Notes: generated from the sequence alone by a model not told the origin. Numbered from the stretch's first letter, positions 17,296-26,533 are shown. The stretch: 64,000 bases of DNA from Sphingomonas beigongshangi (GCF_016820445.1 NZ_JADHDT010000005.1:285591-349590); one strand, 5' to 3'. Program-made: numbers and translations.

Positions 17296-17835
17296 ATGGC
17301 GGGTGCGATGGCATGGATGGCTTTGGCGCTTCTGGCCCAGGCCGATGTGGCGCCCAGCGGCGCCGGCACGATCACCGTCGCGGTCTCCCCCGACAGCGGC
17401 CTTCCCGTGCCCGCCGCGGCGGCGCTGGCGGAGGGCGTGGGCGATGCCCTGACGGAGCGGCAGTTCCTGATCCTGCCCGGCCGCGACGTCGGCCGCTATA
17501 CCGCGATCGTCACCCTCGAGCGCCACGAGCAGGGATCGGTGACCGCACCCGGGTCCGCGGTGGCCGCCACCAGCGGCGGTCTCGGCAACTGGGGGGCGAG
17601 CGCGCGGGTCACGCTGCCGACGCGTAAGCAGGGCGTGCATGCGCTGATCATGACCACGATGACGGTCAGCATCGTGTCGCGCAGCGACGGGCGCAGGCTA
17701 TGGACCGGCAGCGCGCTGACCGCGCAGGTCGACGGCAGTGCGGCCGATGCGCCTGCCGCGCTCGGTCGGTCGCTGGGGCGGGCGCTGATGTCGCGCTATC
17801 CCGAACCCGTCGACGGCACCGTATCGGTGCCGTGA
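17296..17835 (+). CDS. Exported protein of unknown function
   Basis: 179 residues beginning with a short hydrophobic leader (MAGAMAWMALALLAQADVAPS) that should direct export. The mature part alternates short beta-type stretches (TITVAVSP, YTAIVTLERH, ALIMTTMTVSIVSR) and ends in GRALMSRYPEP. No cysteines and no family I can name; it has the look of a DUF4136-like periplasmic protein. It sits alone between the desaturase and the convergent lptG. Confidence 0.6.
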   Translation: MAGAMAWMALALLAQADVAPSGAGTITVAVSPDSGLPVPAAAALAEGVGDALTERQFLILPGRDVGRYTAIVTLERHEQGSVTAPGSAVAATSGGLGNWGASARVTLPTRKQGVHALIMTTMTVSIVSRSDGRRLWTGSALTAQVDGSAADAPAALGRSLGRALMSRYPEPVDGTVSVP

Positions 17836-17842
17836 ACGGCGG

Positions 17843-18934
17843 CTATTCCTCCGTCCGGATCAGCACCGCTTCGCCGATGAGGAGGAAGAGCAGGAAGGGT
17901 GCCCAGGCGGCCAGGAAGGGCGGATAGGCGCCGAGGTTGCCCATCGCGAGCGCGAAATTGTCGGCGACGAAATAGGCGAAGCCGAGCGCCATGCCGATCA
18001 CCGCGCGGACGAACAACTGGCCCGAACGCGCGATGCCGAACGCCGCCACCGCGCCGAGCAACGGCATCAGCACCGCCGACAGCGGACCGGACAGTTTGTG
18101 CCAGAGCGTGCTTTCCAGCGACTTGGTCGGGCGGCCGGCGTCGCGCAAATCGCCGATCGCAGCGTCCAATGCGGTGAAGGAGAGCCCGTCCGGATTGACT
18201 TCGCCGAGCGTGAACTGATCCGGGCGAACGCCTGGCGCGACGACGGCATTCCCGATCGCCTGTTGCCGGGCGGTCGCGACGTCGAAGCGCAACGCGGGAC
18301 CGATCTGCCAGCCATTGCCCACGAAACGGCCGCGCGGTGCGGTGGTTATCGCGACCAGGCTGCCGCCGACACGGTCATAGACCGTGATGCCGCCAAGCTG
18401 CACCGCCTTGCCCTTGCCGCGCACCTGGTCGACGGCGATCAGGTCGTCCCCGTCGCGCACCCAGACGTTCGACCGGTCGCCGCGGTCGATCGGCATCACG
18501 CCGTAATCCACCGCCTTCCACTGGTCGAGCGTCGCGGTGGCCCGGGTGACGACGCGTTCGTTGAACGTGAAGCTGACGACGGCGACGCCCAGGCTGGCGA
18601 CCAGCAGGGGCGCGAGCACCTGATGCGCGGACAGGCCCGCCGCCTTCAACGCGATGATCTCGCTGTTCTGGTTCATCGTGAAGAAGGTGGCGATCGCGCC
18701 CAGCAGCACGGAGAAGGGCAGCAGGAAGGCGATGATCTGCGGCGCGCGCAGCGTCACGTAGGTCCAGACCTGGTCCTGCGTGTTGCCGGGATGGGCAAGG
18801 ATCGCCCCCGACTCGCCGAGCAGGTCGAGCGTCTGCAGGATCAGGACCAGCGCCGCGAGCAATCCGAACGTCCGCGTCAGGAACAGCCGCGCCATGTACC
18901 AGGACACGACGCGAGAGGGGAACAGCGCGCTCAT
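17843..18934 (-). CDS. lptG: LPS export ABC transporter permease LptG
   Basis: 363 residues of the YjgP/YjgQ family. It opens with MSALFPSRVVSWYMARLFLTRTFGLLAALVLILQTLDLL in family form, has N-terminal membrane helices to about residue 105, a periplasmic jellyroll domain in the middle (NVWVRDGDDLIAVDQV), and C-terminal helices after KLSGPLSAVLMPLLGAV. With LptF and LptB2 it extracts lipopolysaccharide, or in sphingomonads glycosphingolipid-type outer leaflet lipid, from the inner membrane. The ATG overlaps the lptF stop (ATGA). Confidence 0.88.
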   Translation of the reverse strand: MSALFPSRVVSWYMARLFLTRTFGLLAALVLILQTLDLLGESGAILAHPGNTQDQVWTYVTLRAPQIIAFLLPFSVLLGAIATFFTMNQNSEIIALKAAGLSAHQVLAPLLVASLGVAVVSFTFNERVVTRATATLDQWKAVDYGVMPIDRGDRSNVWVRDGDDLIAVDQVRGKGKAVQLGGITVYDRVGGSLVAITTAPRGRFVGNGWQIGPALRFDVATARQQAIGNAVVAPGVRPDQFTLGEVNPDGLSFTALDAAIGDLRDAGRPTKSLESTLWHKLSGPLSAVLMPLLGAVAAFGIARSGQLFVRAVIGMALGFAYFVADNFALAMGNLGAYPPFLAAWAPFLLFLLIGEAVLIRTEE

Positions 18935-20124
18935 GCCACACCCTTCTTGCGGCCGCGGCCGGGAATGTAGCGGACAAGAAGCTTGCCGACCTTGCCGAAC
19001 GCGCGCTCGATCGCGCCGATCGGCTGGCCCCCCGGTACATAGGCGATCGTATAGTACATCCAGAGGATGATCCCCGCGAAGACGCAGAAGGGCGCCCATA
19101 GTGCGATCAGCGGATCGATCCTCCCCAGTTCGCCGATCGACGCGGCATATTCGTTCACCTTATGATAGGCGACGATCATCACGATGGCGAGAAAGACGCC
19201 GACGCCCGACGTGGAGCGTTTCGGCGGCACGCCCAGTGCGATGGCCAGCAACGGCAGCAGGAACATCGTCGCCACCTCGACCAGGCGGAAATGGAATTCG
19301 CTGCGACTGCTGTCGCGCTGTTCCTCGCTGGCGGCACGATGGCCCAGCTTGGCAAGTTCGGGCAGCGTGAATTCCAGGTTGCGGCCGCCCCTCCGCCGGA
19401 AGCTTTCGTATTTGGGCAGCGGGATCGGCAGGTCGTGCGAGGTGAAGGTGAGCACGCGCGGCACCTTGAAGTCGGGGGCCTTGTGGATGAGCGTGCCGTT
19501 GGTCAGGCGGAAGATGATCGTGTTGGGATCATCGGTGGCGAGGAACTGGCCGCTCTGCGCCGTCACCGAATAGCTCGTGCCCTTGTTCTCGAAATGAACG
19601 AAAATCCCCTCGAGCTGCCGGCCGCGATCGTGGCTCTGCTCGATGCGCAGCGTCATCTGCTTGCCGAAATGGGTGAACTCGCCAACCTTGATCGACGCGC
19701 CCAGCGCGCCGGTGCGCAGCTCGAACCGCAATTGCTCGTAATAATAGCGGGCCTTGGGCTGGACGAAGCCGACGATCGCGATGTTCAGCACCGCCAGCAC
19801 GATCGCGTACATATAGGGGACGCGCAGCAGCCGCGTATAGCTGACCCCGACGGCCCGCAGCACGTCGAGTTCCGAATTGGCGGCGAGGCGGCGGAACGCC
19901 AGCAGGATTCCGAGCAGCAGCCCGATCGGGATGCCGAGGCCGAGATATTCGGGCAGCAGGTTGGCGAGCATCCGCCAGACCACGCTGATCGGCCCACCCT
20001 GCGTCGCCACGAAATCGAACAGCCGACGGATACGGTCGAGCACCAGCAGCATGGCCGCGATGGTCAGGGTCGAGATCAGCGGCAACGCGATCAGCCGTGC
20101 CATGTAGCGGTCGATGGATGTCAT
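18931..20124 (-). CDS. lptF: LPS export ABC transporter permease LptF
   Basis: 397 residues. The N-terminal helices carry MLLVLDRIRRLFDFVATQGG and LPEYLGLGIPIGLLLGILLAFRRLAANSELDVLRAVG, the LptF coupling-helix region; a periplasmic beta domain follows (residues about 130-275), then helices starting VEVATMFLLPLLAIALGVPPKRS. It is the partner of LptG, with which it is translationally coupled. Many sphingomonads lack conventional LPS and export glycosphingolipids instead, so the cargo may differ; that is inference. Confidence 0.88.
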   Translation of the reverse strand: MTSIDRYMARLIALPLISTLTIAAMLLVLDRIRRLFDFVATQGGPISVVWRMLANLLPEYLGLGIPIGLLLGILLAFRRLAANSELDVLRAVGVSYTRLLRVPYMYAIVLAVLNIAIVGFVQPKARYYYEQLRFELRTGALGASIKVGEFTHFGKQMTLRIEQSHDRGRQLEGIFVHFENKGTSYSVTAQSGQFLATDDPNTIIFRLTNGTLIHKAPDFKVPRVLTFTSHDLPIPLPKYESFRRRGGRNLEFTLPELAKLGHRAASEEQRDSSRSEFHFRLVEVATMFLLPLLAIALGVPPKRSTSGVGVFLAIVMIVAYHKVNEYAASIGELGRIDPLIALWAPFCVFAGIILWMYYTIAYVPGGQPIGAIERAFGKVGKLLVRYIPGRGRKKGVA

Positions 20125-20420
20125 ACGATGAAGGCTGCTCGGCCGGAACGGGAAAGCGAGGCGTATAGGATGGCAGGGCGGCCGCGCCAGCTAAAAATAC
20201 CGGCGCGGATCAACGGCCGGAGAGAAGGCATTGAGCTTCACCGGTCTGGGCCGAGGCGCGCACGCTGCCGCTTCGCCGGACGCCGCGTGGCGTCAGGGGC
20301 GGAGCGTCGTTCTCGCCGGCCGGTGCGGAGCAAGGAAACCGACGCGCCGGCGGGCCGCGAAGCCGGCCCTGCCTTTCGGCGCGGGACGTGCGATTCGCTG
20401 CCGGCGGATGGACCCGACGG

Positions 20421-22367
20421 CTATTCCGCCGCGATCTGGTGGGGCGGGGCGGGGCGCTCGCGTGCCATCGCCTGGGCGATCGCGCGCTCGAGACCGGCGA
20501 GGGTGAAGGGTTTGCGCAAGACGTGGTGATCGCCGAATTCGGCGGCATTCGCTTCGCCGGCGAAGCCGGTGACGAACAGAACGGCGACGTGCGGAATCGC
20601 GGGCGCGAGCGCGGCGATCAGTTCCGGCCCGGTCTGGCCAGGCATCAGCACGTCGGAGATGATCAGATCGATGTCGGGATTGGCGTCGAGCAGTGCCGCA
20701 GCCTTGCCGGGGCCGTCACAGGCGATGGAGCCATGGCCCAGTTCCTCGAGCGCGCCGATGGTGGCGTTGAGCACGCGCGGATCGTCCTCGACGACAAGGA
20801 CCTGCAGCGGCGGCCGCTCGCCATGGTGCGGCGCGTCGGGGTCCGACGCGGACGTCGACTCGACCTGACCGGCGGTGTCGCGCGGCAGGTACATCGTCAC
20901 GGTCGTCCCCGCGCCGACCACGCTGTCGATCGCCATCGCGCCGCCCGATTGCCGGACCAATCCAAAGATCTGGCTGAGGCCGAGGCCGGTGCCCTTGCCC
21001 GCTTCCTTGGTCGTGAAGAAGGGCTCGTAGACGCGATCGATGATCGCCGCCGGGATGCCACACCCCGTGTCGGTCACCGCGATCGAGACATGGTCGCCGG
21101 CGGTGCATTCGCCGACCTCCAGCGCCGCCAGCGTCCGCGCGCCGGTCTCGATCGTCAGCGTACCCCGGCCGTTCATCGCATCGCGTGCGTTGACGGCAAG
21201 ATTGAGGATCGCGTTTTCGAGCTGGACCCGATCGGCGTGAACCCGCCAGCCGCGCGCCGCGTCCCGCGTCACCACCGTGACCGCGTCGCCCAGCGTGCGA
21301 TCCAGCAATTCGGACATGCCGGCCACCAGCCCCGCGGCGTCGAGCGCCTCCGGCTTCAGCGACTCCTCGCGACTGAACGCCAGGAGGCGGCGGGTCAGCG
21401 CGGCCGCGCGGTTGGCGCCTTCCGACGCATTGTCGATATGGCGGGCGCAGGCGACGGCGTCGCTATCGACGTGACGCCGCGCGAGTTCGAGGCCGCCCAG
21501 GACGACCGCGAGCATGTTGTTGAAGTCGTGCGCGATGCCGCCGGTCAGCTGCCCCACGGCGTCCATCTTCTGCACCTGCCGCAGTTTCGCCTCCTGCACG
21601 CGCAGGTCGTCGGTGGCGCGCGCGACCGCATCGGCGAGATCGTTCGCGCGGGCCTGCGCCGCTTCCGCCTCGGCCCGTGCCACCGCGCGCTCGCCGATCG
21701 TGCGGATGATCAACCAGCCGAGCAGCAGCGCACCCAGCGCGATCAGGCCGCCGAACACTGCCAGCACGGCGGCATAGCCGTTGGCGCGCTGGACCGTGCG
21801 CATCGCCTCCGTCGTGCGGGCATCGAGCAACGTCCGTTCACCCGTGATCAGGCGGTCGAGCGTGCGATCGATATCGTCGAGGCTCGGTGACTGGCGTGCC
21901 TTGTAGAAGCGGGCGAGCGCCTGCGCGTTCTTCTTGTAGGTCGTGCTGAGCGCGATCAGCGACAATTCGCTGCCGCGCGCTTGATAGGCGTCGCGCAGGT
22001 GCGCGACGCGGCCCGCCTGGGTGCGGTTGGCGGCAACCAGATCGTCGAGCCGATCGAGCTGCGTCCCCGCCAGACGCCATTTGTCGTAATAGATCTGCCC
22101 CAGCTTCGAATCGCCGCTGATCACGTACCGGCTGAGCGCCGCCTCCGACTGGGCGATCGATCCGGCGAGCGTACGCGCGAGGATCATCACGTCATAGCTG
22201 TGCGCCTGCAGCCGCAGCGCGCGATCGCGTTGTCGATTCGCGTTGCCGAGCGTGATGACCAGCGCGACGAGCACGGCAGCACCCGCAAGCCCCATCACGA
22301 CGAGCATGATGGTGCGCCAGGCGGCTTGGCCCCCCCGGGCCGCCGGTTCGGCCTCGTCCCGCGTCAC
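20421..22367 (-). CDS. CHASE3 hybrid histidine kinase with receiver domain
   Basis: 648 residues. A first membrane helix (residues about 18-40), a helical CHASE3-type sensor (about 45-195), a second helix (about 198-222), then a HisKA with the phospho-accepting H280 in LTGGIAHDFNNMLAVV, an ATPase domain with NARDAMNGRG, DTGCGIP and GTGLGLSQIFG, and a C-terminal receiver (from about 520) with DD and the phosphorylated Asp in IISDVLMPG, and the Lys in VLRKPFTL. Signal and partner are unknown; no response regulator gene is adjacent. The 296 bases between its stop and lptF hold no gene that I can support. Confidence 0.9.
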   Translation of the reverse strand: MTRDEAEPAARGGQAAWRTIMLVVMGLAGAAVLVALVITLGNANRQRDRALRLQAHSYDVMILARTLAGSIAQSEAALSRYVISGDSKLGQIYYDKWRLAGTQLDRLDDLVAANRTQAGRVAHLRDAYQARGSELSLIALSTTYKKNAQALARFYKARQSPSLDDIDRTLDRLITGERTLLDARTTEAMRTVQRANGYAAVLAVFGGLIALGALLLGWLIIRTIGERAVARAEAEAAQARANDLADAVARATDDLRVQEAKLRQVQKMDAVGQLTGGIAHDFNNMLAVVLGGLELARRHVDSDAVACARHIDNASEGANRAAALTRRLLAFSREESLKPEALDAAGLVAGMSELLDRTLGDAVTVVTRDAARGWRVHADRVQLENAILNLAVNARDAMNGRGTLTIETGARTLAALEVGECTAGDHVSIAVTDTGCGIPAAIIDRVYEPFFTTKEAGKGTGLGLSQIFGLVRQSGGAMAIDSVVGAGTTVTMYLPRDTAGQVESTSASDPDAPHHGERPPLQVLVVEDDPRVLNATIGALEELGHGSIACDGPGKAAALLDANPDIDLIISDVLMPGQTGPELIAALAPAIPHVAVLFVTGFAGEANAAEFGDHHVLRKPFTLAGLERAIAQAMARERPAPPHQIAAE

Positions 22368-22418
22368 GTCAGCGATGCTATCCTGTTCGTGTCGCGGTGA
22401 AAAGCGGGCGCAGGGCGT

Positions 22419-23675
22419 TTAGCCGATCGCGCCCACGGTCCGGCCCGCCGCCTCGAATTTCGCGAGCACGGTGTCGATCTGCGCGTCGCTATGCTCGGCG
22501 CACAGCGAGCAGCGGAGCAGGAACGTCCCGGCCGGTGTCGCGGGCGGCCGCGCCATGTTGACGTAGACGCCGGCCTCCAGCAGCCCCTGCCACATCGCGA
22601 CCGCCTGATTCTGGTCGTCGAGGATCACAGCGACGATCGCGCTGTCGGGATTTTCCGTGCCGAGGCGGAAGCCCATCGCCTTCAGCCCGCCGTGCAGGCG
22701 GCGCGCGTTCGACCACAGCTGCGTGCGCTTGGCATGCGCGGTCATCAGCTTGCGGATCGACGCTTCCGCGGTCGCGACGACCGAAGGCGGCAGCGAAGCG
22801 GTAAAGATATAGGGCCGGCAGGCGAGGCGGATCGCCTCGAACTTCGGATGGTTCGAGACGCAGAACCCGCCGACCGTGCCGACCGACTTGGAGAAGGTGC
22901 CGACGACGAAGTCGACCTCGCCCTCCAGCCCCTGATCCTCGTAGACGCCGCGGCCGTTGGGGCCGAAGAAACCCATCGAATGGGCTTCGTCGCTGAGCAC
23001 CATAGCGCCATGCTTCTTCGCGACGGCGACCATGTCCTTCAACGGCGCGATGTCGCCGAGCATCGAATAGACGCCCTCCAGCACGACGAGCTTGCCCGCG
23101 TCCTTCGGCAGGCGACCCAGCCGCTTGTCGAGATCGGCGACGTCGTTGTGGCGGAAGCGGACGATCTCCGCATAACCCTGCTTGCAGCCGTCGTAGATCG
23201 AGGCGTGGCTGTCCGCGTCGAGGATGACATAGTCGCCCTTGCCCGCCAGCGTCGAGATCATGCCGAGATTGGCCATGTAGCCGGTCGAGAAGACGATCGC
23301 GCCGGAAACGCCGTAGAAGTCACGCAGCGCCTGTTCCACGGCCATATGGTCGCGGAACGTGCCGTTGAGCATGCGGCTGCCGTTGGTGCCCGAGCCGAAC
23401 TGGTCGAGCGCGGCATGGCCGGCGGCGAGCACGTCCGCGTCGAACGTCATGCCCATGTAATTGTACGTGCCGAGCAGGATCGTATCGCGACCCGCGATCA
23501 CCGCCTCGGTCGGCGACTTCACCTGCTCCATGACGATCGCGAACGGGTCGGTGACGCCGGTGTCGATCAGCGCCTGACGCTCCGCGATCAGGCCGTCGAA
23601 CTTGCTCATCAGGTCGCGGCCGCCCTCGGCGGCGAGCGGTGCCGGTGCCTCCGGCTGCAGGCCCGTCTCGGTCAT
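22419..23675 (-). CDS. spt: Serine palmitoyltransferase
   Basis: 418 residues of the alpha-oxoamine synthase family. Landmarks are NYMGMTFDADVLAAGHAALDQFGSGTNGSRMLNGTFRDHM, the PLP-contact DEAHSMGFFGPNGRG, and the PLP lysine in VGTFSKSVGTVGGF (about residue 262). The nearly complete fit to the Sphingomonas enzyme and the adjacent ACP and reductase genes make Spt far more likely than Kbl or HemA. It condenses serine with an acyl thioester to 3-ketosphinganine, the first step of sphingolipid synthesis. The ATG overlaps the ACP stop (ATGA), and ACP is probably its acyl donor. Confidence 0.9.
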   Translation of the reverse strand: MTETGLQPEAPAPLAAEGGRDLMSKFDGLIAERQALIDTGVTDPFAIVMEQVKSPTEAVIAGRDTILLGTYNYMGMTFDADVLAAGHAALDQFGSGTNGSRMLNGTFRDHMAVEQALRDFYGVSGAIVFSTGYMANLGMISTLAGKGDYVILDADSHASIYDGCKQGYAEIVRFRHNDVADLDKRLGRLPKDAGKLVVLEGVYSMLGDIAPLKDMVAVAKKHGAMVLSDEAHSMGFFGPNGRGVYEDQGLEGEVDFVVGTFSKSVGTVGGFCVSNHPKFEAIRLACRPYIFTASLPPSVVATAEASIRKLMTAHAKRTQLWSNARRLHGGLKAMGFRLGTENPDSAIVAVILDDQNQAVAMWQGLLEAGVYVNMARPPATPAGTFLLRCSLCAEHSDAQIDTVLAKFEAAGRTVGAIG

Positions 23676-23923
23676 GCGTCGCCGGCCTTCAGCTTGGCGA
23701 CGGCGTCGGCGAGCTGCCCGACGGTCTCGATCTCCGCCTGCATGTTCATCGTGATGATGATGTCGAATTCGTCCTCGATCGCGGCGACGAAATCCATGAC
23801 GGTCAGGCTGTCCCACTCCAGGTCGCCCTGGAAGGTCGTGGCCTCGGTCAGCGCGACGCCCTTCTTGTTGAAGGGTTCGATCTGGGCCTTGATCGTGTCG
23901 AGGATCTGGGTGCGGTCGGTCAT
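23672..23923 (-). CDS. Acyl carrier protein of the sphingolipid locus
   Basis: 83 residues. The phosphopantetheine attachment Ser39 is in GDLEWDSLTVMDFVAAIEDE, and the four-helix ACP pattern is complete with an acidic second helix. It differs from housekeeping AcpP and lies directly before spt with overlapping stop and start, so it probably presents the acyl chain to Spt. In Caulobacter the same gene order (spt, acp, NAD-dependent reductase) is required for ceramide. Confidence 0.88.
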   Translation of the reverse strand: MTDRTQILDTIKAQIEPFNKKGVALTEATTFQGDLEWDSLTVMDFVAAIEDEFDIIITMNMQAEIETVGQLADAVAKLKAGDA

Positions 23924-23966
23924 GATGGCGATTCCGTTGGCAGGCAATTGCGGCAGGGTTGCGGCG

Positions 23967-24911
23967 CTATAGCAGCCGATTGGCGCGATACCACCGTGCG
24001 GTATCGGCAAGTCCGCGTGCGGTGGGCGTCGCCGCCGTCCACAGGTCCGACGGCGGACGCCGCGCCGGGTCGGCGGTCCAGTCGTCATGGCACAGATAGC
24101 CGACGCGATCCGCCGTCAGCTTCGCTTCCGTGCCGCGCAGGGCGCGGTCGAGCCTGGCGCCGAGGCGGAGCGCGGCGGCCGGCAGGTGAATCGGCAGCAC
24201 GCGCCGCCCCACGGCGCGCCCGATCAGCCGCGCCATCTCGGCATGCGTCAGCACCTGGCCGTCGTCCGCCTCCAGCACGGCGCGCGGCCCGTCCGCCTCG
24301 GCAAGCGCGAGCAGCAGCCGCGCGAGATCGTCCACCGCGATCAACGACACCTTGCCCGGTGGCGGCAGCAACGCGAGCCCGTAGCGCGCGAGCCGGAACA
24401 TGTCGCGCATCTCCATGTCGGCGGGGCCGTAGACGCCGGTCGGCCGCACGATCGTCCAGTCCAGCGGCGCCGCCTCGACCACCGCCTCGCTCTCGCGCTT
24501 GGACCAGCCATAGTCGGACAGGTGCGGCTCGCGCGCCGACAGCGACGAGACGTGGACGAAGCGGCGCACGCCCGCCGCCTGCGCCGCAGCGAGCATCGCG
24601 CGTGTTCCCTCGACATTGCCCGCGACGAAGCCCGCGCGGTTCGGTGCGTTCACCACGCCGGCGACGTGGATCACGGCATCCGCGCCGGCGACGAGCGACT
24701 CGAGCGCGGCGGGGCGATCGAGCGCGCCCTCTATCCAGGTGATGGTCTCACGCGGCGGCTGCGCCCGGCGGGTCAGCGCCCGGACGTGATGACCCGCCGC
24801 CGCCGCACGGTCCAGCAGCGCCTTTCCGACGAATCCGGTCGCGCCGGTGATCGCGAGCGTCAGCACGCGGAACGGATGCGACGGCGCGGACGAGGGATAG
24901 TCCCGATGCAT
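23967..24911 (-). CDS. NAD(P)-dependent epimerase/reductase, CerR-like
   Basis: 314 residues of the atypical short-chain dehydrogenase fold. The nucleotide motif is TGATGFVGKALLDRA near the N-terminus; the catalytic Ser and Tyr-x3-Lys are in VSSLSAREPHLSDYGWSKRESE. In Caulobacter the protein at this place, CerR, reduces the keto group of 3-ketoceramide after acylation. The start at 24911 overlaps the proB stop as TGATG; a GTG at 24866, just before the Rossmann strand, is a good alternative. The proB linkage may be accidental but means shared transcription. Confidence 0.72.
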   Translation of the reverse strand: MHRDYPSSAPSHPFRVLTLAITGATGFVGKALLDRAAAAGHHVRALTRRAQPPRETITWIEGALDRPAALESLVAGADAVIHVAGVVNAPNRAGFVAGNVEGTRAMLAAAQAAGVRRFVHVSSLSAREPHLSDYGWSKRESEAVVEAAPLDWTIVRPTGVYGPADMEMRDMFRLARYGLALLPPPGKVSLIAVDDLARLLLALAEADGPRAVLEADDGQVLTHAEMARLIGRAVGRRVLPIHLPAAALRLGARLDRALRGTEAKLTADRVGYLCHDDWTADPARRPPSDLWTAATPTARGLADTARWYRANRLL

Positions 24912-26014
24912 CAGAGCAGCGCGAGATGATTGCGGTGGACGAGGGCGGCGCGCGGCGCATAGCCGAGAATGTCCGCCTGTTCCTCCGTGCGGCGGCCGAG
25001 CAGCCGCGCGGTCTCGGTCGCGTCATATTCCGCCAGCCCCCGTGCCAGCCGTCCGGCCGGCCCATCGATGGTCACCAGGTCGCCGCGCGCGAACTGCCCC
25101 TCCACCCGCGTCGCCCCCGCGGCCAGCAGACTGCCGCCGTGCAGCAGCGCCTCCGCGGCGCCAGCGTCGACATGGATGCTGCCGCGCGCGGTCAGCCCGC
25201 CAGCGAGCCACGCCTTGCGGGCGGAGGCGGACCGCTCGGCGACGAACAGCGTATGGCGAACATCGCCCCGCAACGGATGATCGATCCGCCCGGAGGCGAT
25301 GGCGAGCGCGGCGCCCGCAGCCGTGGCGATCCGCGCGGCCTCGACCTTCGACACCATGCCGCCGGACCCCATGCCGGAGGCGGAGCCGGCGTCCGCCATG
25401 CCCGCGACCGCCTCGATCCGCTCGACGCGCGCTATGTGGCATGCGTTGGGGTGGGTATGCGGATTGGCGTCGTAGAGACCGTCGACGTCCGACAGCAAAA
25501 CCACGCCGCTCGCACCCGCCGCCTGGGCGATCCGCGCGGCGAGACGGTCATTGTCGCCGAACCGGATCTCCTCCGTCGCGACGCTGTCATTCTCGTTGAT
25601 GACGGGAACGACGCCGAGGCCCAGCAGCCGGCCCAGCGTCGCGGCAGCGTTGAGATAGCGCCGCCGGTCCTCGAGATCGCCGAGCGTCACGAGCATCTGT
25701 GCGGCCGTCAGCCCATGGGCGCCGAGCAGCTCGGCCCAAGTCTGGCTGAGCGCGATCTGGCCGGTGGCGGCGGCAGCCTGCGCGTCTTCGAGGCTGGCGC
25801 GACCGCCCTTCGCCAGGCCGAGCCGCCGCGCGCCGAGCGCGATCGCGCCCGACGAGACGATCGCTATCTGCTGCCCCGCCGCGATGCGCTCCGCGATATC
25901 CGCGACGAGCGTCGCCAGCCAGTCGCGCCGGACCGACCCGTCCGGCGCGACGAGCAGCGCCGAGCCGACCTTTACGACGATACGCTGGCAGACGAGGGGG
26001 GCGAAGAGGGACAT
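24911..26014 (-). CDS. proB: Glutamate 5-kinase
   Basis: 367 residues. The amino acid kinase domain begins RIVVKVGSALLV, with IVSSGAIALGARRLGL, VPVINENDSVATEEIRFGDNDRLAA and GSGGMVSKVEAARIA; a PUA domain follows (about residues 275-365; GSIHVDAGAAEALLHGGSLLAAG). It phosphorylates glutamate in proline synthesis; proA is not in the window. Start ATG 26014 has GAGG upstream; an in-frame ATG at 26050 would add 12 residues. Confidence 0.93.
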   Translation of the reverse strand: MSLFAPLVCQRIVVKVGSALLVAPDGSVRRDWLATLVADIAERIAAGQQIAIVSSGAIALGARRLGLAKGGRASLEDAQAAAATGQIALSQTWAELLGAHGLTAAQMLVTLGDLEDRRRYLNAAATLGRLLGLGVVPVINENDSVATEEIRFGDNDRLAARIAQAAGASGVVLLSDVDGLYDANPHTHPNACHIARVERIEAVAGMADAGSASGMGSGGMVSKVEAARIATAAGAALAIASGRIDHPLRGDVRHTLFVAERSASARKAWLAGGLTARGSIHVDAGAAEALLHGGSLLAAGATRVEGQFARGDLVTIDGPAGRLARGLAEYDATETARLLGRRTEEQADILGYAPRAALVHRNHLALL

Positions 26015-26077
26015 CGCCTCGCTGTAGCGACCAGCGCGCGACAACTCCATTGCGATCGCGGATCGATCGTCAGCCGA

Positions 26078-26533
26078 TCAGTGCCAGGATCCCGCACCGC
26101 CGCCGGGGGGGTGGATGACGGTCGAGATCGAGCCAGCCTGGAACGACCCCAAGGTGGCGCCATTGCGGTCTTGAAAGATGAAGGTCGTGTAGACCGGCGT
26201 GGCGATGAGCGTGAACGCCGTCGTGTTCGCATATAACGCGTCGATATTGTCGGTATAGACATCGCCGATCAGTGCGCCGCCGCCGGGCGTGGCAAGGCCC
26301 CATACGTCGCCTTTGAAGGTCTTGCCGTTGGTCACCGTACACTGGCACTTGGTCAGGATTACCGCCGATGCGATGCTGCCCCTGGCCGGATACCGGTTTG
26401 CGCCCGTCCCGCTAGCGGCGGCGTCGAGATGCGCGACCGCGCTGTCGATCGCTTCGGTGGGAATGCGTTCGCCAAGCAACTGCGGCAGTTCCTCGGCTGC
26501 CGTGGCAAGGGAGTCCTGCGAAGTATCAACCAT
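26078..26533 (-). CDS. Single-domain VapA-like protein
   Basis: 151 residues, no signal peptide. The C-terminal 100 residues contain repeated strands: GKTFKGDVWGLATPGGGALI, VYTDNIDALYANTTAF, TPVYTTFIFQDRNGATLGSF, QAGSISTVIHPPGGGAGSW. The glycine-rich triplet and the TD...LY...T...F / LG.F.AG..STV pattern recall the compact beta-barrel of Rhodococcus virulence-associated VapA proteins. Two Cys are adjacent in a CQC. A strong AAGGAGG precedes the ATG. The VapA comparison is from memory and needs testing; function is unknown. The 311 bases upstream contain no gene that I can support. Confidence 0.45.
   Translation of the reverse strand: MVDTSQDSLATAAEELPQLLGERIPTEAIDSAVAHLDAAASGTGANRYPARGSIASAVILTKCQCTVTNGKTFKGDVWGLATPGGGALIGDVYTDNIDALYANTTAFTLIATPVYTTFIFQDRNGATLGSFQAGSISTVIHPPGGGAGSWH

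Noticed and set aside
20231..20506. Plus-strand small gene in the lptF / kinase gap
   Set aside because: Arg/Gly/Pro-rich composition, no ribosome binding site, and it runs into the kinase gene.
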